Source: Rouxiella sp. S1S-2
GTDB lineage: Bacteria; Pseudomonadota; Gammaproteobacteria; Enterobacterales; Enterobacteriaceae
DNA length: 64,000 nucleotides
Direction of reading: 5' to 3'
Assembly (NCBI RefSeq): GCF_009208105.1
Contig: NZ_WFKL01000001.1
Location: forward strand, 1,674,001 to 1,738,000
Shown here: positions 7,773-17,902 of the stretch, piece after piece
How the letters are laid out: every line of letters begins with the position of its first letter
How positions within the stretch are numbered: position 1 is the first letter of the stretch
Notes under the pieces: model-generated
The model's database searches: none
Told to the model about the DNA's origin: nothing
Seen by the model: the letters and a program-made list of their open reading frames with translations, nothing else
Translations under genes and position numbers: made by a program

Positions 7773-9932
7773 TTATTTTACCGCCACCGCTTCATCAGCT
7801 TGTGCAGACTGAATCGCAGTCAATGCGACGGTATAAACGATGTCGTCAACCAGTGCACCGCGTGACAGGTCATTGACCGGCTTACGCATACCCTGCAGCA
7901 TTGGCCCGATGGAGACCAGATCCGCAGAACGCTGCACCGCTTTATAGGTGGTATTACCGGTGTTCAAGTCAGGGAAGATGAACACGGTAGCCTGGCCTGC
8001 AACCGGTGAATTAGGCGCTTTGGATTTAGCTACATCCGCCATGATAGCGGCGTCGTACTGCAACGGGCCATCAATAATCAGGTCAGGACGCTTTTCCTGC
8101 GCCAGTCGAGTCGCTTCGCGAACTTTCTCAACGTCGCTACCCGCACCCGAGTTGCCGGTGGAATAGGAAATCATCGCCACGCGCGGTTCAATACCAAACG
8201 CAGCAGCAGAATCCGCAGACTGAATAGCGATTTCAGAGAGCTGCTCAGCGGTAGGATCCGGGTTGATCGCACAGTCACCGTAAACCAGAACCTGATCCGG
8301 CAGCAGCATGAAGAATACTGAAGAAACCAGTGAACTGCCTGGTGCCGTTTTAATCAGCTGCAGTGGCGGACGAATGGTATTGGCGGTGGTGTGAACGGCG
8401 CCCGAAACCAGGCCATCAACTTCACCTTTCTCGAGCATCAGCGTGCCAAGTACGACGTTATCTTCCAGTTGCTCACGCGCAACCACTTCGGTCATGCCTT
8501 TGCTTTTGCGAAGTTCAACCAAACGGGCAACGTATTCTTCACGTACCGCAACCGGGTCTACGATCTGAATGCCGGCACCCAGAGTAATGCCCTGAGCCGC
8601 CGCGACGCGTTTGATTTCATCCGGATTACCCAACAGCACACACTCGGCGATACCCCGCTCGGCGCACAGTGAGGCCGCTTTAACGGTACGCGGCTCGTCG
8701 CCCTCTGGCAGCACGATGCGTTTACCGGCTTTGCGTGCCAGTTCGGTCAACTGATAGCGGAACGCCGGTGGGGAAAGACGATGTGAACGCTCTGAGTGGG
8801 CGCTGAGTGAGTTTATCCAGTCCGCGTTAATGTGAGAAGAAACATAATGCTGCAGCTTCTCTACGCGCTGGTGGTCATCGGCAGGCACTTCGAGGCTGAA
8901 GCTTTGTAAGTTCAGCGAGGTCTGCCAGGTGTTGCTGTCGACCATAAATACCGGCAGGCCGGTGTCAAAAGCGCGAGCACACAGTTTTTTAATACGTTCA
9001 TCAACCGGATAACCGCCGGTCAACAGAATAGCACCGAGTTCGATACCGTTCATCGCTGCCAGACAGGCGGCGACCAGCACGTCGGGACGATCTGCGGACG
9101 TCACCAACAGTGAGCCAGGGCGAAAATGTTCGAGCATGTTTGGAATACTGCGGGCGCAGAATGTCACTGATTTAATGCGGCGGGTTTTGACGTCCCCTTC
9201 ATTAATCAGGCGTGCGTCAAGGTGCTGGGCCATGTCGATTGCGCGAACCGCGATCATCTCGAAGCTCCACGGAATGCAGCCAAGAACCGGTACTGGGCTA
9301 AGCGCAATCAGTTGCTCGATGTCTACGTGGGCAAAGTTTGCTTTCGTCGAATCATCAAAAATTTCTGACAGGTCTGGACGGGTGCGACCCTGTTCATCAA
9401 CCGGTGCATTGACCTTGTTGATGATAACGCCGGTAATGCTTTTATTCTTGCTGCCGCCGAACACGCTGCGAGCCAGTTCAATGCGGTCTTTAAGCTGGGC
9501 GGCCGTGTCGTTGCCTTGGCCGATAACAAACACAATTTCGGCATTCAGGGTTTTGGCAATTTCGTAGTTCAATGCGCTGGCGAACTGATGAGTGCGGGTC
9601 GATACCAGACCTTCAACCAAGACCACTTCGGCATTCTTGGTGTTGGCATGGTAATTGGCCACAATCTCTTCCATCAACACGTCCTGCTGATTAGAGCTTA
9701 ACAGGCTTTGTACGTGCTTCATCTTCAGCGGTTCTGCCGCCGTGATGTTAGAATTTGCACGAATAATCGTGGTGGTTTGATCGGGAGCATCACCCCCTGA
9801 GCGCGGCTGTGAAACCGGTTTAAACACGCTCAGGCTCACGCCTTTCTGTTCGATAGCACGAATAACGCCCAGGCTGACGCTAGTCAGGCCGACGCTATTA
9901 CCAATTGGAACCAACATAATTGTACGGGACAC
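7773..9932 (-). CDS. pta: Pta, phosphate acetyltransferase
   Basis: Interconverts acetyl-CoA and acetyl phosphate in the cytoplasm; with AckA it forms the acetate overflow and assimilation pathway. The 719-residue product matches the long enterobacterial form (E. coli 714 aa). It has an N-terminal P-loop-like/DRTGG regulatory region beginning [20 protein letters not shown], and a C-terminal phosphotransacetylase domain from about residue 390 with [35 protein letters not shown] and [17 protein letters not shown] chose the GTG at 9932 because it aligns with the E. coli start and has AGAGG 7 nt upstream; an ATG at 10001 opens the frame but adds 23 unrelated residues. It lies 108 nt downstream of ackA in the same operon. 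Confidence 0.97.
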   Translation of the reverse strand: MSRTIMLVPIGNSVGLTSVSLGVIRAIEQKGVSLSVFKPVSQPRSGGDAPDQTTTIIRANSNITAAEPLKMKHVQSLLSSNQQDVLMEEIVANYHANTKNAEVVLVEGLVSTRTHQFASALNYEIAKTLNAEIVFVIGQGNDTAAQLKDRIELARSVFGGSKNKSITGVIINKVNAPVDEQGRTRPDLSEIFDDSTKANFAHVDIEQLIALSPVPVLGCIPWSFEMIAVRAIDMAQHLDARLINEGDVKTRRIKSVTFCARSIPNMLEHFRPGSLLVTSADRPDVLVAACLAAMNGIELGAILLTGGYPVDERIKKLCARAFDTGLPVFMVDSNTWQTSLNLQSFSLEVPADDHQRVEKLQHYVSSHINADWINSLSAHSERSHRLSPPAFRYQLTELARKAGKRIVLPEGDEPRTVKAASLCAERGIAECVLLGNPDEIKRVAAAQGITLGAGIQIVDPVAVREEYVARLVELRKSKGMTEVVAREQLEDNVVLGTLMLEKGEVDGLVSGAVHTTANTIRPPLQLIKTAPGSSLVSSVFFMLLPDQVLVYGDCAINPDPTAEQLSEIAIQSADSAAAFGIEPRVAMISYSTGNSGAGSDVEKVREATRLAQEKRPDLIIDGPLQYDAAIMADVAKSKAPNSPVAGQATVFIFPDLNTGNTTYKAVQRSADLVSIGPMLQGMRKPVNDLSRGALVDDIVYTVALTAIQSAQADEAVAVK

Positions 9933-10040
9933 GGCAAACCTCTTTGACGATTTCAGGCAGCAGCTTGCTGATATAAAAGGCAGCGCCTGCCTGCGGTGCA
10001 AACAACACTGCCAGCGGTGGCTGGCAGTGGGGGAACTTAT

Positions 10041-11243
10041 TTATGCAGTAAGACGCGCGGCGTCTTGAGCAATCACCAGCTCTTCATTGGTTGGAATAAC
10101 CAATGCTTTACGAGTGCCTTCTTTGTTGATTTCACCCGACTTGCCAAAACGCGCAGCCAGGTTGCGGTCGTGGTCAACCTCAAAGCCGAGCAGGCCCAGC
10201 TTGTTCAACGTCAGTTCGCGCACCAACGCGGCGTTTTCGCCGATACCGCCGGTAAATACTACCGCGTCCAGACGGCCTTCCATCAGTGACGTGTAGCCGC
10301 CGATGTACTTGGCGAGGCGGTGGCAGAATACGTCCATCGCACGTTTGGCGTCTTCTTTGGTGGCGTAGTTATCTTCAACGTAGCGGCAGTCGCTGGTCAC
10401 TTCGGTCAGACCCAGCAGGCCAGACTCTTTGGTCAACATTTTGTTGATTTGGTCAACACTCATGCCCAGGGCATCGTGCAGATGGAAAATAATTGCCGGG
10501 TCGATATCACCACTGCGGGTTCCCATCACCAATCCTTCAAGCGGGGTGAGGCCCATTGAGGTATCGACACATTTACCGTTGCGAATAGCGCTGACGGAAC
10601 CACCGTTGCCCAGGTGGCAGGTGATCAGGTTAACTTCATCAACAGGTTTGCCCAGCGTTTTAGCCGCTTCCTGCGTTACGTAGAAATGGCTGGTACCGTG
10701 TGCGCCATAGCGACGAACGTGGTGATCGCGGTAAAGGCTGTACGGCAGGGCGTAAAGATAAGACTCTTCTGGCATGGTCTGATGGAATGCAGTGTCGAAT
10801 ACCGCAACATTTTTTTCAGCCAATTTCGGGAAGGATTTCAATGCCTCAGCAATACCAATCAGGTGCGCCGGGTTGTGCAGCGGTGCAAATGGGATAGAAT
10901 CTTTGATACCCTGCAAAACATCAGCATCAATAATTGCGGACTTCGTCAGTTTTTCACCACCGTGTACGATACGATGGCCAATAGCGACCAGATTAGCGGA
11001 CAACTCAGGTTTTTCTGCGAAAATAGTATTCACGATGTACTTCAATGCTTCGCTATGCGCGGCGCCAGCACCCAGTGCCGCTTCATGTTTACTGCCATCA
11101 AGTTTCCATTTGATGCGGGCTTCTGGAAGATGGAAGCATTCGGCCAGACCTGAAATATGTTCTTCGCCATTAGCGGCATCGATGATGGCGAACTTGAGAG
11201 AAGAGCTGCCACAGTTAAGAACCAGAACTAACTTACTTGACAT
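10041..11243 (-). CDS. ackA: AckA, acetate kinase
   Basis: Transfers phosphate between acetyl phosphate and ADP, giving ATP and acetate. The 400-residue product has the family length. The N-terminal ASKHA fold signature [16 protein letters not shown] is at residues 7–22. HGTSHFYV around residue 180 carries the catalytic His, the [17 protein letters not shown] block contains the conserved Arg, and [15 protein letters not shown] is the second acetokinase signature. A ribosome site AGGT precedes the ATG. It is the first gene of ackA–pta, and the 441-bp upstream gap to yfbV contains its promoter. Confidence 0.97.
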   Translation of the reverse strand: MSSKLVLVLNCGSSSLKFAIIDAANGEEHISGLAECFHLPEARIKWKLDGSKHEAALGAGAAHSEALKYIVNTIFAEKPELSANLVAIGHRIVHGGEKLTKSAIIDADVLQGIKDSIPFAPLHNPAHLIGIAEALKSFPKLAEKNVAVFDTAFHQTMPEESYLYALPYSLYRDHHVRRYGAHGTSHFYVTQEAAKTLGKPVDEVNLITCHLGNGGSVSAIRNGKCVDTSMGLTPLEGLVMGTRSGDIDPAIIFHLHDALGMSVDQINKMLTKESGLLGLTEVTSDCRYVEDNYATKEDAKRAMDVFCHRLAKYIGGYTSLMEGRLDAVVFTGGIGENAALVRELTLNKLGLLGFEVDHDRNLAARFGKSGEINKEGTRKALVIPTNEELVIAQDAARLTA

Positions 11244-11684
11244 GAAAGTACCTATTTATTGTGTTGGTGTCGTTTAGTAACAATACACACGGTTAATTAA
11301 TCGCCGTAATCACATAAGCGTAGCGCATTCTGTACTCGGCAATTATGATTAACATCATGCCTGAGTCGTTTAATGACATGATTTACTCTTCAAAGATCAA
11401 TTTAGTGAAGAGTTGGCCGATTTAACGCATACCGGAGACTTATTTTGAGTAAGTTCCTGACGATTCGTTCAATCGTTGCTACCTGTTTCCTGAATGCTTT
11501 CAGGTAGCGTAAAATGCAGTAAAACCAGTTGTATTAGTAAGGTTATTTCGCTATCCATCTGGGTGCCGCGTAAGGCGGGGCTAGAATACCGATAGGGTTT
11601 GATAAAAACAAAATATATTTGTGTGTGGTAAAATATATTTTTAGTCTTGCAACTTTTTTTTAAATTTAGACGTTGAGGTGCACC
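11244..11684. promoter_or_regulatory. Divergent ackA / yfbV intergenic region
   Basis: 441 bp without a convincing gene. It must hold the ackA promoter on the minus strand and the yfbV promoter on the plus strand. Two alternative hairpins share bases at 11478–11508 (CCTGAA/TTCAGG inside, or GCTACCTG/CAGGTAGC outside). Two copies of the palindrome AAATATATTT, 20 bp apart, precede yfbV. Confidence 0.5.
11610..11641. repeat. Two phased AT palindromes upstream of yfbV
   Basis: AAAATATATTT occurs at 11610–11620 and again at 11630–11640, exactly 20 bp apart; the second extends to the perfect 12-bp palindrome AAAATATATTTT. Each includes a TATATT that could also act as a −10 box for yfbV, whose ATG is at 11685. 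A protein-binding role is possible but unproven. Confidence 0.5.
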
Positions 11685-12140
11685 ATGTCGAGCAAGCCAT
11701 CGGGTTCCGTCGGTTGGTTTCAAGTTTTCCAGCGCGGGCAGCACTATATGAAGACCTGGCCGTCTGACAAGCGCCTCGCTCCGGTGTTTCCTGAAAATCG
11801 TATAGCTACCGCCACGCGTTTTGGCGTGCGCTTTATGCCGCCGCTGGCCGTCTTCACGCTGGCCTGGCAAATTGCACTGGGTGGGCAGCTAGGCCCGGCA
11901 GTTGCGACGTCTATTTTCGCTTGCAGCCTGCCTATGCAGGGGCTGTGGTGGTTAGGACGCCGGTCAATTACGCCTTTGCCACCCACCTTGCTGGGTTGGT
12001 TCCACGAAGTGCGCCACAAGCTGGTGGAAGCGGGACTGGCACTCGCGCCTATTGAAGGCGCACCGACTTATCAGTCTTTGGCTGAAGTCCTGAAACGCGC
12101 CTTCAAGCAGCTGGATAAAACTTTTCTCGATGACCTTTAA
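11685..12140 (+). CDS. yfbV: YfbV, UPF0208 inner-membrane protein
   Basis: A 151-residue protein of exactly the E. coli YfbV length, with the same RRGQHY-like start ([20 protein letters not shown]) and the C-terminal [16 protein letters not shown]. Two membrane segments lie around residues 47–65 and 68–88 ([39 protein letters not shown]). In E. coli YfbV has been tied to insulation of the Ter chromosomal macrodomain; a biochemical activity is not known. The ATG at 11685 follows GAGGTG. An in-frame ATG four codons upstream lacks a ribosome site. It is divergent from ackA, as in E. coli. Confidence 0.93.
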   Translation: MSSKPSGSVGWFQVFQRGQHYMKTWPSDKRLAPVFPENRIATATRFGVRFMPPLAVFTLAWQIALGGQLGPAVATSIFACSLPMQGLWWLGRRSITPLPPTLLGWFHEVRHKLVEAGLALAPIEGAPTYQSLAEVLKRAFKQLDKTFLDDL

Positions 12141-12254
12141 CTAAAGAATTTCGCCCAATCATAGGTTCAGATCAAAGAACGGTCAGCTTAATATTTCGCC
12201 AAAGTTAGCTCTGTGTCATGCTTTCCTCAATATGACCTTTTGAGGAATACCATG

Positions 12255-12749
12255 ATGGAAATGACTCACGCACAGCGTCTGATTTTATCCAATCAGTATA
12301 AAATGATGACTATGCTCGACCCCGATAACATAGAACGCTATCGGCGGTTACAAACCATCGTCGAGCGTGGCTTTGGCCTGCAGATGCGCGAGCTCGACAG
12401 AGACTTTGGCATGCTGACCGAAGAGACCTGCCGCACCATCATTAACATCATGGAAATGCACCACGCGCTGCAAGTTTCCTTCTCCAACCTTGCCGATACC
12501 AACGGCGTTGATCCTCGGCGCATCGAGTTTCTTGGATTCGACGCCGCCACCGAGTCTCGCTACCTGAGTTATGTACGTTTTATGGTTAACACCGAGGGAC
12601 GATATACGCATTTTGACGCGGGTACCCACGGTTTTAACTCACAGACTAAAATGTGGGAGAAGTATCAGCGCATGCTGACCACCTGGCAGGAGTGTCCTCG
12701 ACAGTATCATTTGAGCGCGGTGGAAATCTCACAAATTATCAATGCCTGA
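12255..12749 (+). CDS. yfbU: YfbU family protein (UPF0304)
   Basis: A 164-residue cytoplasmic protein of the YfbU family, of unknown function, with length identical to E. coli YfbU. The N-terminus [20 protein letters not shown] and the block [12 protein letters not shown] near residue 120 are family landmarks. The gene has two adjacent ATG codons (12252 and 12255) behind a GAGG site at 12242–12245. I use the second, which matches the family; the first would add one Met. It lies 114 nt after yfbV and is convergent with yfbR across a strong hairpin. Confidence 0.93.
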   Translation: MEMTHAQRLILSNQYKMMTMLDPDNIERYRRLQTIVERGFGLQMRELDRDFGMLTEETCRTIINIMEMHHALQVSFSNLADTNGVDPRRIEFLGFDAATESRYLSYVRFMVNTEGRYTHFDAGTHGFNSQTKMWEKYQRMLTTWQECPRQYHLSAVEISQIINA

Positions 12750-12765
12750 TTTGGTGTTGCACAAG

Positions 12766-12796
12766 GGCGAGGGTGGGCGATAACACCACCCTCGCC
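12766..12796. terminator. Strong hairpin between convergent yfbU and yfbR
   Basis: GGCGAGGGTGG (12766–12776) pairs perfectly with CCACCCTCGCC (12786–12796), with a 9-nt loop. No U tract follows on either strand, so it may protect 3' ends or work with Rho and not as a classical intrinsic terminator. Confidence 0.55.
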
Positions 12797-12802
12797 GACA
12801 GG

Positions 12803-13402
12803 TTAAAGAGGGGAATCCTGGCTTATCTCATCCAGTGAAAGGCTAAAGCTGGGAATAAACACGGCCATGAAATAATCCATTTCCGGACTTTGCCTATCTG
12901 ACAGCGTTCTTTCCAGTCGTACTTTTGCCATCGTGAACTCTGTATTGCCCGCCGAAAGTTCCTCAAGGCATTTTAGATAAGCACAGAGTGCGTCGGCCTG
13001 TTTGACCGTTTTCTTCTCTTCTTCGCTAAAATGATGCTCATCAATCAACGAGCGATAGTCTTCCTGAAACTCCTCAGGCAGCATTTCAATCAATTTTTGC
13101 TGGGCAATTTTCTCTATCTTTTTGTATTCGTGTGCGATTTGAGGATTGTAATACTTAATTGGCGTGGGCATGTCACCGGTCAGCACTTCACTGGCGTCAT
13201 GATACATGGCCAGCAGGGCTACGCGCTCGGCGTTAAGCTCACCGTTAAATTTACGGTTTTTGATCAGCGCTAAAGCATGGGCGACAAAGGCAACCTGCAA
13301 ACTGTGTTCCGACACGTTTTCCGTGCGCACATTACGCATGAGAGGCCAGCGACCAATGAGTTTAAGGCGGGAAAGATGGGCGAAAAAATGACTCTGGCTC
13401 AT
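12803..13402 (-). CDS. yfbR: YfbR, 5'-deoxynucleotidase (HD domain)
   Basis: Dephosphorylates deoxyribonucleoside 5'-monophosphates; in E. coli it matters for dCTP-derived dUMP and dTTP supply. The 199-residue protein has the HD-domain metal ligands His33, His68 and Asp69, with a further Asp in [11 protein letters not shown] near residue 137, at the same positions as E. coli YfbR. The N-terminus [20 protein letters not shown] is typical. It lies 100 nt downstream of alaA on the same strand, as in E. coli, and is convergent with yfbU. Confidence 0.95.
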   Translation of the reverse strand: MSQSHFFAHLSRLKLIGRWPLMRNVRTENVSEHSLQVAFVAHALALIKNRKFNGELNAERVALLAMYHDASEVLTGDMPTPIKYYNPQIAHEYKKIEKIAQQKLIEMLPEEFQEDYRSLIDEHHFSEEEKKTVKQADALCAYLKCLEELSAGNTEFTMAKVRLERTLSDRQSPEMDYFMAVFIPSFSLSLDEISQDSPL

Positions 13403-13502
13403 AGGACTCTCTTACTATCTAAACGTCGATAAATAAACAGAGTCCCATTGTGGCATAACGCGATACGCTTTCAAGGCAGAATGCCTGAAAGATGCAGGGG
13501 AT

Positions 13503-14717
13503 TTATTGGCGATAAGTTTCCAGGAAACGTCCAAGCTTACCGACCGCCATCTGCAGCTCATCAACGCGTGGCAGCGTCACGATGCGCACGTGGTCAGGAT
13601 AAGGCCAGTTGAACGCCGTGCCTTGCACCAGCAAAACTTTTTGCTGTAGCAGGAGATCGAGCACCAATTTCTGATCGTCGTGAATATTGAAACGCTTGGC
13701 ATCGATTTTTGGGAACATATACAGCGCGCCCTTCGGCTTCACGCAGGATACACCAGGGATCTGGTTGATCATTTCCCAGGCAGCATTACGTTGCTCATAT
13801 AAACGTCCGCCGGGTTGAATGAACTCACTGATGCTCTGATAGCCACCCAATGCCGTCTGAATGGCGTGCTGCATCGGTACGTTGGCACACAAACGCATCG
13901 AGGCGAGCATTTCTAACCCTTCGATATAGCCTTTGGCATGTTTTTTCGGACCATTAAGCACCATCCAGCCCTGACGGAAGCCGGCAACGCGGTAAGTTTT
14001 GGACAGGCCATTAAAGGTCACAGTGAGCAAATCGGGCGCCAGCGTGGCGATCGAAATATGCTGGGCCTCATCGTAAAGAATTTTGTCGTAAATTTCGTCA
14101 GAGAAGATAATCAGGTTGTGCTCGCGCGCTAACTCAACAATCTCCATCAGCAGTTCTTTGCTGTAAACCGCGCCGGTAGGATTGTTCGGGTTAATGATAA
14201 CAATGCCACGAGTGCGTGAAGTGATTTTTGCGCGGATGTCGTCAAGATCCGGGAACCAGTCGGCGCCTTCATCGCAAAGGTAGTGCACGGCATTACCGCC
14301 CGAAAGCGAAACTGCCGCCGTCCATAAAGGATAGTCAGGCGCAGGAACTAGCATTTCATCGCCAGTGTTAAGCAATGCCTGCATTGACTGTACGATCAGT
14401 TCAGAAACGCCGTTGCCGATATAAACATCTTCAACCGTCATGTCACGCATGTCGCGGGCCTGATAGTGCTGCATGATGGCCTTGCGCGCCGAGAAAAGTC
14501 CCTTGGAATCACAATATCCCTGCGCCGTCGGCAAGTTGCGGATGACGTCGACTAAAATTTCATCGGGTGCATCGAAACCGAAAGGGGCAGGGTTACCAAT
14601 ATTCAGTTTAAGAACTTTATTGCCTTCTTCTTCCAGACGCTTAGCTTCTTTAAGCACGGGTCCGCGGATGTCGTAGCAAACGTTATCCAGTTTGTGGGAT
14701 TTTTCAATGGGTGACAT
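13503..14717 (-). CDS. alaA: AlaA, glutamate–pyruvate aminotransferase
   Basis: A PLP enzyme of class I/II that makes L-alanine from pyruvate and glutamate. The 404-residue product matches E. coli AlaA (405 aa) nearly throughout: MSPIEKSHKLDNVCYDIRGP at the start, IGNGVSELIVQSMQ, NPNNPTGAVYSKE, and the PLP lysine in FNGLSKTYRVAGFRQGW near residue 240. The ATG at 14717 gives the family N-terminus; an ATG at 14780 would add 21 residues with no counterpart. The ribosome site (AAAGG) is rather far upstream. It is the first gene toward yfbR and is divergent from lrhA over a 1-kb gap. Confidence 0.96.
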   Translation of the reverse strand: MSPIEKSHKLDNVCYDIRGPVLKEAKRLEEEGNKVLKLNIGNPAPFGFDAPDEILVDVIRNLPTAQGYCDSKGLFSARKAIMQHYQARDMRDMTVEDVYIGNGVSELIVQSMQALLNTGDEMLVPAPDYPLWTAAVSLSGGNAVHYLCDEGADWFPDLDDIRAKITSRTRGIVIINPNNPTGAVYSKELLMEIVELAREHNLIIFSDEIYDKILYDEAQHISIATLAPDLLTVTFNGLSKTYRVAGFRQGWMVLNGPKKHAKGYIEGLEMLASMRLCANVPMQHAIQTALGGYQSISEFIQPGGRLYEQRNAAWEMINQIPGVSCVKPKGALYMFPKIDAKRFNIHDDQKLVLDLLLQQKVLLVQGTAFNWPYPDHVRIVTLPRVDELQMAVGKLGRFLETYRQ

Positions 14718-15297
14718 AGTCAGTTGTGAACCTTTTGCGGAAAGCTTGCTCTTCCCTGGGTAAGAGGTGCCGTAGAACATGGCGAAGCCGTCAATTTACT
14801 CTCAAGACGCGGGATTTTGAAGGGCTAAAGCGGGCTTTGGGGTAAAACTGCAGTCATGGTACAGCTTGTAACACTAATCACCTGTTTTTTTCTGTAAAGC
14901 AAAATAAAATTCCAAATATTCTAATTATCATGGTGTATTTGTTTGATTGGCCGTGTAAGCCGCTTGGCGTTATGTTCATGGCTATATAACCTTTAATTCA
15001 ACTTATTCATGAGGATAATTTTTTGACCCTCGTATTGACTTAAAAATTATGATGATGCTAGCAATATTTTTGGACTAAGGCTTTATCTTAAAGTGAAGGG
15101 GGGATGATTTTTTGTCATTTTTAATAGTGTATAAACGATCTGAATAGGTCAACTCATCGCTTTGTCAATTTATCAGTAACGTGAAACGATAACCTCAGTA
15201 ATTAGTTAAGTTAATCTGATGATTAGCCCGCGAAGAATAATTTAATTAAGAGTCATTATTGGTACTTTTGTCGATTTTACAGCGGTGCAATTTTCAT

Positions 15298-15311
15298 TAG
15301 GATTAATCTTA
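15298..15311. promoter_or_regulatory. RcsAB-like box upstream of lrhA
   Basis: TAGGATTAATCTTA matches the RcsAB box (TAAGAATATTCCTA) at 10 of 14 positions and keeps its dyad ends. In E. coli lrhA is a target of the Rcs phosphorelay. Binding here is inferred. Confidence 0.45.
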
Positions 15312-15316
15312 ACGCA

Positions 15317-15337
15317 CGAAATGTATATAACATTTCG
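15317..15337. promoter_or_regulatory. LysR-type palindrome upstream of lrhA
   Basis: CGAAATGT and ACATTTCG flank ATATA to form a 21-bp inverted repeat. This contains a T-N11-A type core as preferred by LysR-family regulators. E. coli LrhA activates its own gene, so this is a candidate autoregulatory site; it lies 5 bp downstream of the RcsAB-like box. Confidence 0.45.
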
Positions 15338-15728
15338 CGAAAAACAATCTGTTGAAATGGCGTCCAATAAATAGATTATTAGCCATTTAATCTCGACGGT
15401 TTTTTATATTGAAAATTGCTAGCGCTTTGCTGCGCCTGCTTTCGCGTCCAGAGTAAGCGCAAGGCCTGCTGTCAGTGTGCGCCTATTGTAATGATTGTAT
15501 TTGTCATGCTTTGTCAGTATGGAATTATATTTCTTTGAATTTAATACTTATTTGAAAAAGTGGGTTAATGATAATCATTTGAAAATTACCTAATGGGCAT
15601 AAATATTTCTCATTTCATCATTATCTAATGAGTGAGTGCCTTTCAGATCTGGTATTCTGCATTTTGCGGGAAGTTTTCCGCACTATCCAGGGTAGCTTGT
15701 TATTAGATTTTAAAAGTGAAGAAAAACT

Positions 15729-16667
15729 ATGACAAATGCAAATCGTCCAATTCTTAATCTAGATCTTGACCTGCTAAGGACCTTTGTAGCCGTTGCTGAT
15801 TTAAATACTTTCGCCGCTGCCGCCGCTGCAGTTTGTCGTACACAATCAGCAGTAAGCCAGCAGATGCAACGTCTCGAACAACTTGTAGGTAAAGAGCTGT
15901 TCGCCAGGCATGGACGCAATAAGTTATTGACTGAACACGGTATTCAGTTGCTTGGCTATGCTCGAAAAATATTGCGCTTCAACGACGAAGCCTGCACTTC
16001 CTTAATGTACAGCGACGTACAGGGCAGTGTCATTATTGGGGCTTCCGACGACACTGCAGACACTATTTTACCGTACCTGCTGAGTCGCGTGACCTCTATT
16101 TACCCGAAACTGGCCATCGATGTACGGGTAAAACGTAGTCCGTTTATGTTACCGATGTTGGAGAGCGATGAGGTAGACTTGGCAATTACTACCATTACTA
16201 CCAAGGATCATCCCCACATTGTGTTACGCACGTCTCCGACCTTGTGGTACTGCTCCGCCGATTTCGCTTATCCGTCAGGCGACAGCGTGCCCTTGGTGCT
16301 TTTGGACGAACCGAGTCCTTATCGCGCTATGGCAATCGAACATCTCAATAAAGCGGGCATCCCGTGGCGCGTTGCTTACGTTGCCTCTACGCTCTCTGCT
16401 ATCCGTGCCGCCGTTCGTGCCGGTTTGGGCGTTACCGTCAGGCCTATTGAAATGATGAGTCCGGAGCTGCGCGTGCTGGGCGAGCAGGATGGTCTACCGA
16501 GGTTGCCTGACACCCAATATGTATTGTACAAAAACCAGCACTGCGATAACGACCTCGCCATGGCAATTTTCAATGCCGTGGAGCAGGGCAGCGATCCTTA
16601 TTCCCTTAACAATTATGCTCAACGTGCCGGCACTGACGACGAGTTTGTAGAAGCACCTAAATCCTGA
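15729..16667 (+). CDS. lrhA: LrhA, LysR-family regulator of motility and rpoS (HexA/PecT/RovM group)
   Basis: A 312-residue LysR-type transcription factor. The N-terminal winged HTH spans residues 12–70 ([20 protein letters not shown], then [14 protein letters not shown] and LTEHG), and the substrate-binding-like effector domain follows from residue 95. In enterobacteria this subgroup represses the flagellar master genes flhDC and modulates RpoS and virulence or exoenzyme genes. It sits between alaA and nuoA as in E. coli. The leader is unusually long and carries possible Rcs and LysR sites. A poly-Ala stretch (residues 29–34) lies in the HTH and is encoded by varied codons. Confidence 0.95.
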   Translation: MTNANRPILNLDLDLLRTFVAVADLNTFAAAAAAVCRTQSAVSQQMQRLEQLVGKELFARHGRNKLLTEHGIQLLGYARKILRFNDEACTSLMYSDVQGSVIIGASDDTADTILPYLLSRVTSIYPKLAIDVRVKRSPFMLPMLESDEVDLAITTITTKDHPHIVLRTSPTLWYCSADFAYPSGDSVPLVLLDEPSPYRAMAIEHLNKAGIPWRVAYVASTLSAIRAAVRAGLGVTVRPIEMMSPELRVLGEQDGLPRLPDTQYVLYKNQHCDNDLAMAIFNAVEQGSDPYSLNNYAQRAGTDDEFVEAPKS

Positions 16668-17420
16668 GCCTTGAAGGCTTTTGTCCTCCCCTAAACTCGA
16701 TGACGACTTAGGAGGTAGGGAAGGGCAAAAGTTAAAAGGTGAATTAATAAACAACTCATAAGATTTTCTTCACGAAACTGCTATTTTCAGCGTTTTATGC
16801 TCCTTAAAACCGCCTTCACATCGTCAGGTAAGTAAACTATCACGCTCCTAAATGAGTTCTTTTCTTTCTGACCAGTTTCCGCATTCCCTTCCTTAAATTT
16901 TTTATGAAATGCATTTTTATTTTAAATAATTAAACAAAATTCATTCAAAAATTGTCTTATTTTTTAGCAATCTTGCCAAAAACGTGTCCTGGATCAACAA
17001 ATAACCCTGTTTTGTGAGTGGAAGAATGGGGTAATCCTGCGACAATAGTAGGGGTAGGTTGCTAAATCTTTGACTCCAGATAAGTTACATCCTTTTTTTT
17101 ACTCTTTTGACTGACTCGATTTAGCTACCAACTATCGCATGTTGTGTTAATAAAATGCTAAAGATGTAAATTAACGTGGATATACTTTTGTCAAAGTTGA
17201 CAAAAGGTTATAGAAAAGGGTAAAAAGCCCACAGTAATTCACTGGATAATCGCTTTTAAAACCCTAGAGTCTATAAGGTTGCTGCTAAAACCGGCGATTT
17301 TGGTCTCAAAGGTCCCGTGAAGACTGGTGGTTATTAATCCTTCCCTTGAATCGATGTGGCAGGCAAGTTGCCGGGCAAGAGCAAATGCAAGATGCCACTT
17401 TTGATGAGTATGCATAGAGT
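16668..17420 (+). promoter_or_regulatory. nuo operon upstream region
   Basis: A 753-bp AT-rich gap with no supported gene. It must contain the nuo promoter. In E. coli this region is long and is controlled by ArcA, NarL, FNR, IHF and Fis. I could not place exact −10/−35 boxes or a clean FNR site here. Confidence 0.5.
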
Positions 17421-17888
17421 ATGTCAACAGCCACAGATGTCACCGCTCATAACTGGGCGCTCGCAGTTTTTCTTATTATCGCAGTCGGCCTGTGTTGCCT
17501 GATGTTGCTCGGCGCAGCTTTCCTGGGAGGGAAAGTTCGCGGACGCCACACAGAAACCCCGTTCGAGTCGGGTATCGCACCCGTTGGCTCGACACACATG
17601 CGCCTGTCGGCAAAATTCTATTTAGTCGCGATGTTCTTCGTCATTTTCGATGTGGAAGCCCTGTATCTCTATGCATGGTCAACCTCGATTCGTGAAAGCG
17701 GGTGGACCGGCTTTGTAGAAGCAGCGATTTTCATATTTGTACTTTTAGCCGGCCTGTTTTATCTGGTTCGCATCGGTGCGCTTGACTGGACTCCAACTCG
17801 TTCAAAAGGTCCTGTTAAAGCCAGTCCGGTTATTCCGAGCCCAGTCATTAAGACCAGCAATCACCCGCATGGCAATCGCCAACAATAA
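17421..17888 (+). CDS. nuoA: NuoA, complex I membrane subunit A
   Basis: NADH:quinone oxidoreductase subunit at the junction of the membrane arm and the quinone site. The 155-residue protein has three membrane helices (residues about 12–37, 64–86, 96–118) and the conserved loop [12 protein letters not shown] between the first two. It has a C-terminal tail about eight residues longer than E. coli NuoA (147 aa). The ATG at 17421 gives the family N-terminus ([19 protein letters not shown]), but the ribosome site is poor. First gene of the nuo operon; nuoB follows 14 nt later. Confidence 0.96.
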   Translation: MSTATDVTAHNWALAVFLIIAVGLCCLMLLGAAFLGGKVRGRHTETPFESGIAPVGSTHMRLSAKFYLVAMFFVIFDVEALYLYAWSTSIRESGWTGFVEAAIFIFVLLAGLFYLVRIGALDWTPTRSKGPVKASPVIPSPVIKTSNHPHGNRQQ

Positions 17889-17902
17889 AGTGAGGCATCA
17901 AG

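Larger units (their letters stand above)
14718..15728. promoter_or_regulatory. Long AT-rich control region between alaA and lrhA
   Basis: About 1 kb with no supported gene and base composition far richer in A+T than its neighbours. It contains an RcsAB-like box (15298–15311), a 21-bp LysR-type palindrome (15317–15337) and a possible promoter (TTGAAA 15352–15357, GATTAT 15374–15379). That promoter would give lrhA an untranslated leader of roughly 340 nt. A long lrhA leader and Rcs control are known in E. coli, so conservation of layout is likely. Confidence 0.55.

Noticed and set aside
9933..10001. ATG start for Pta at 10001
   Set aside because: Adds 23 residues unlike any Pta; the GTG at 9932 matches the E. 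coli start and has a good ribosome site.
14718..15728. Small RNA or small gene in the alaA–lrhA gap
   Set aside because: No convincing ribosome site with a coding-like frame and no isolated promoter–terminator pair could be found; the length is explained by lrhA control.
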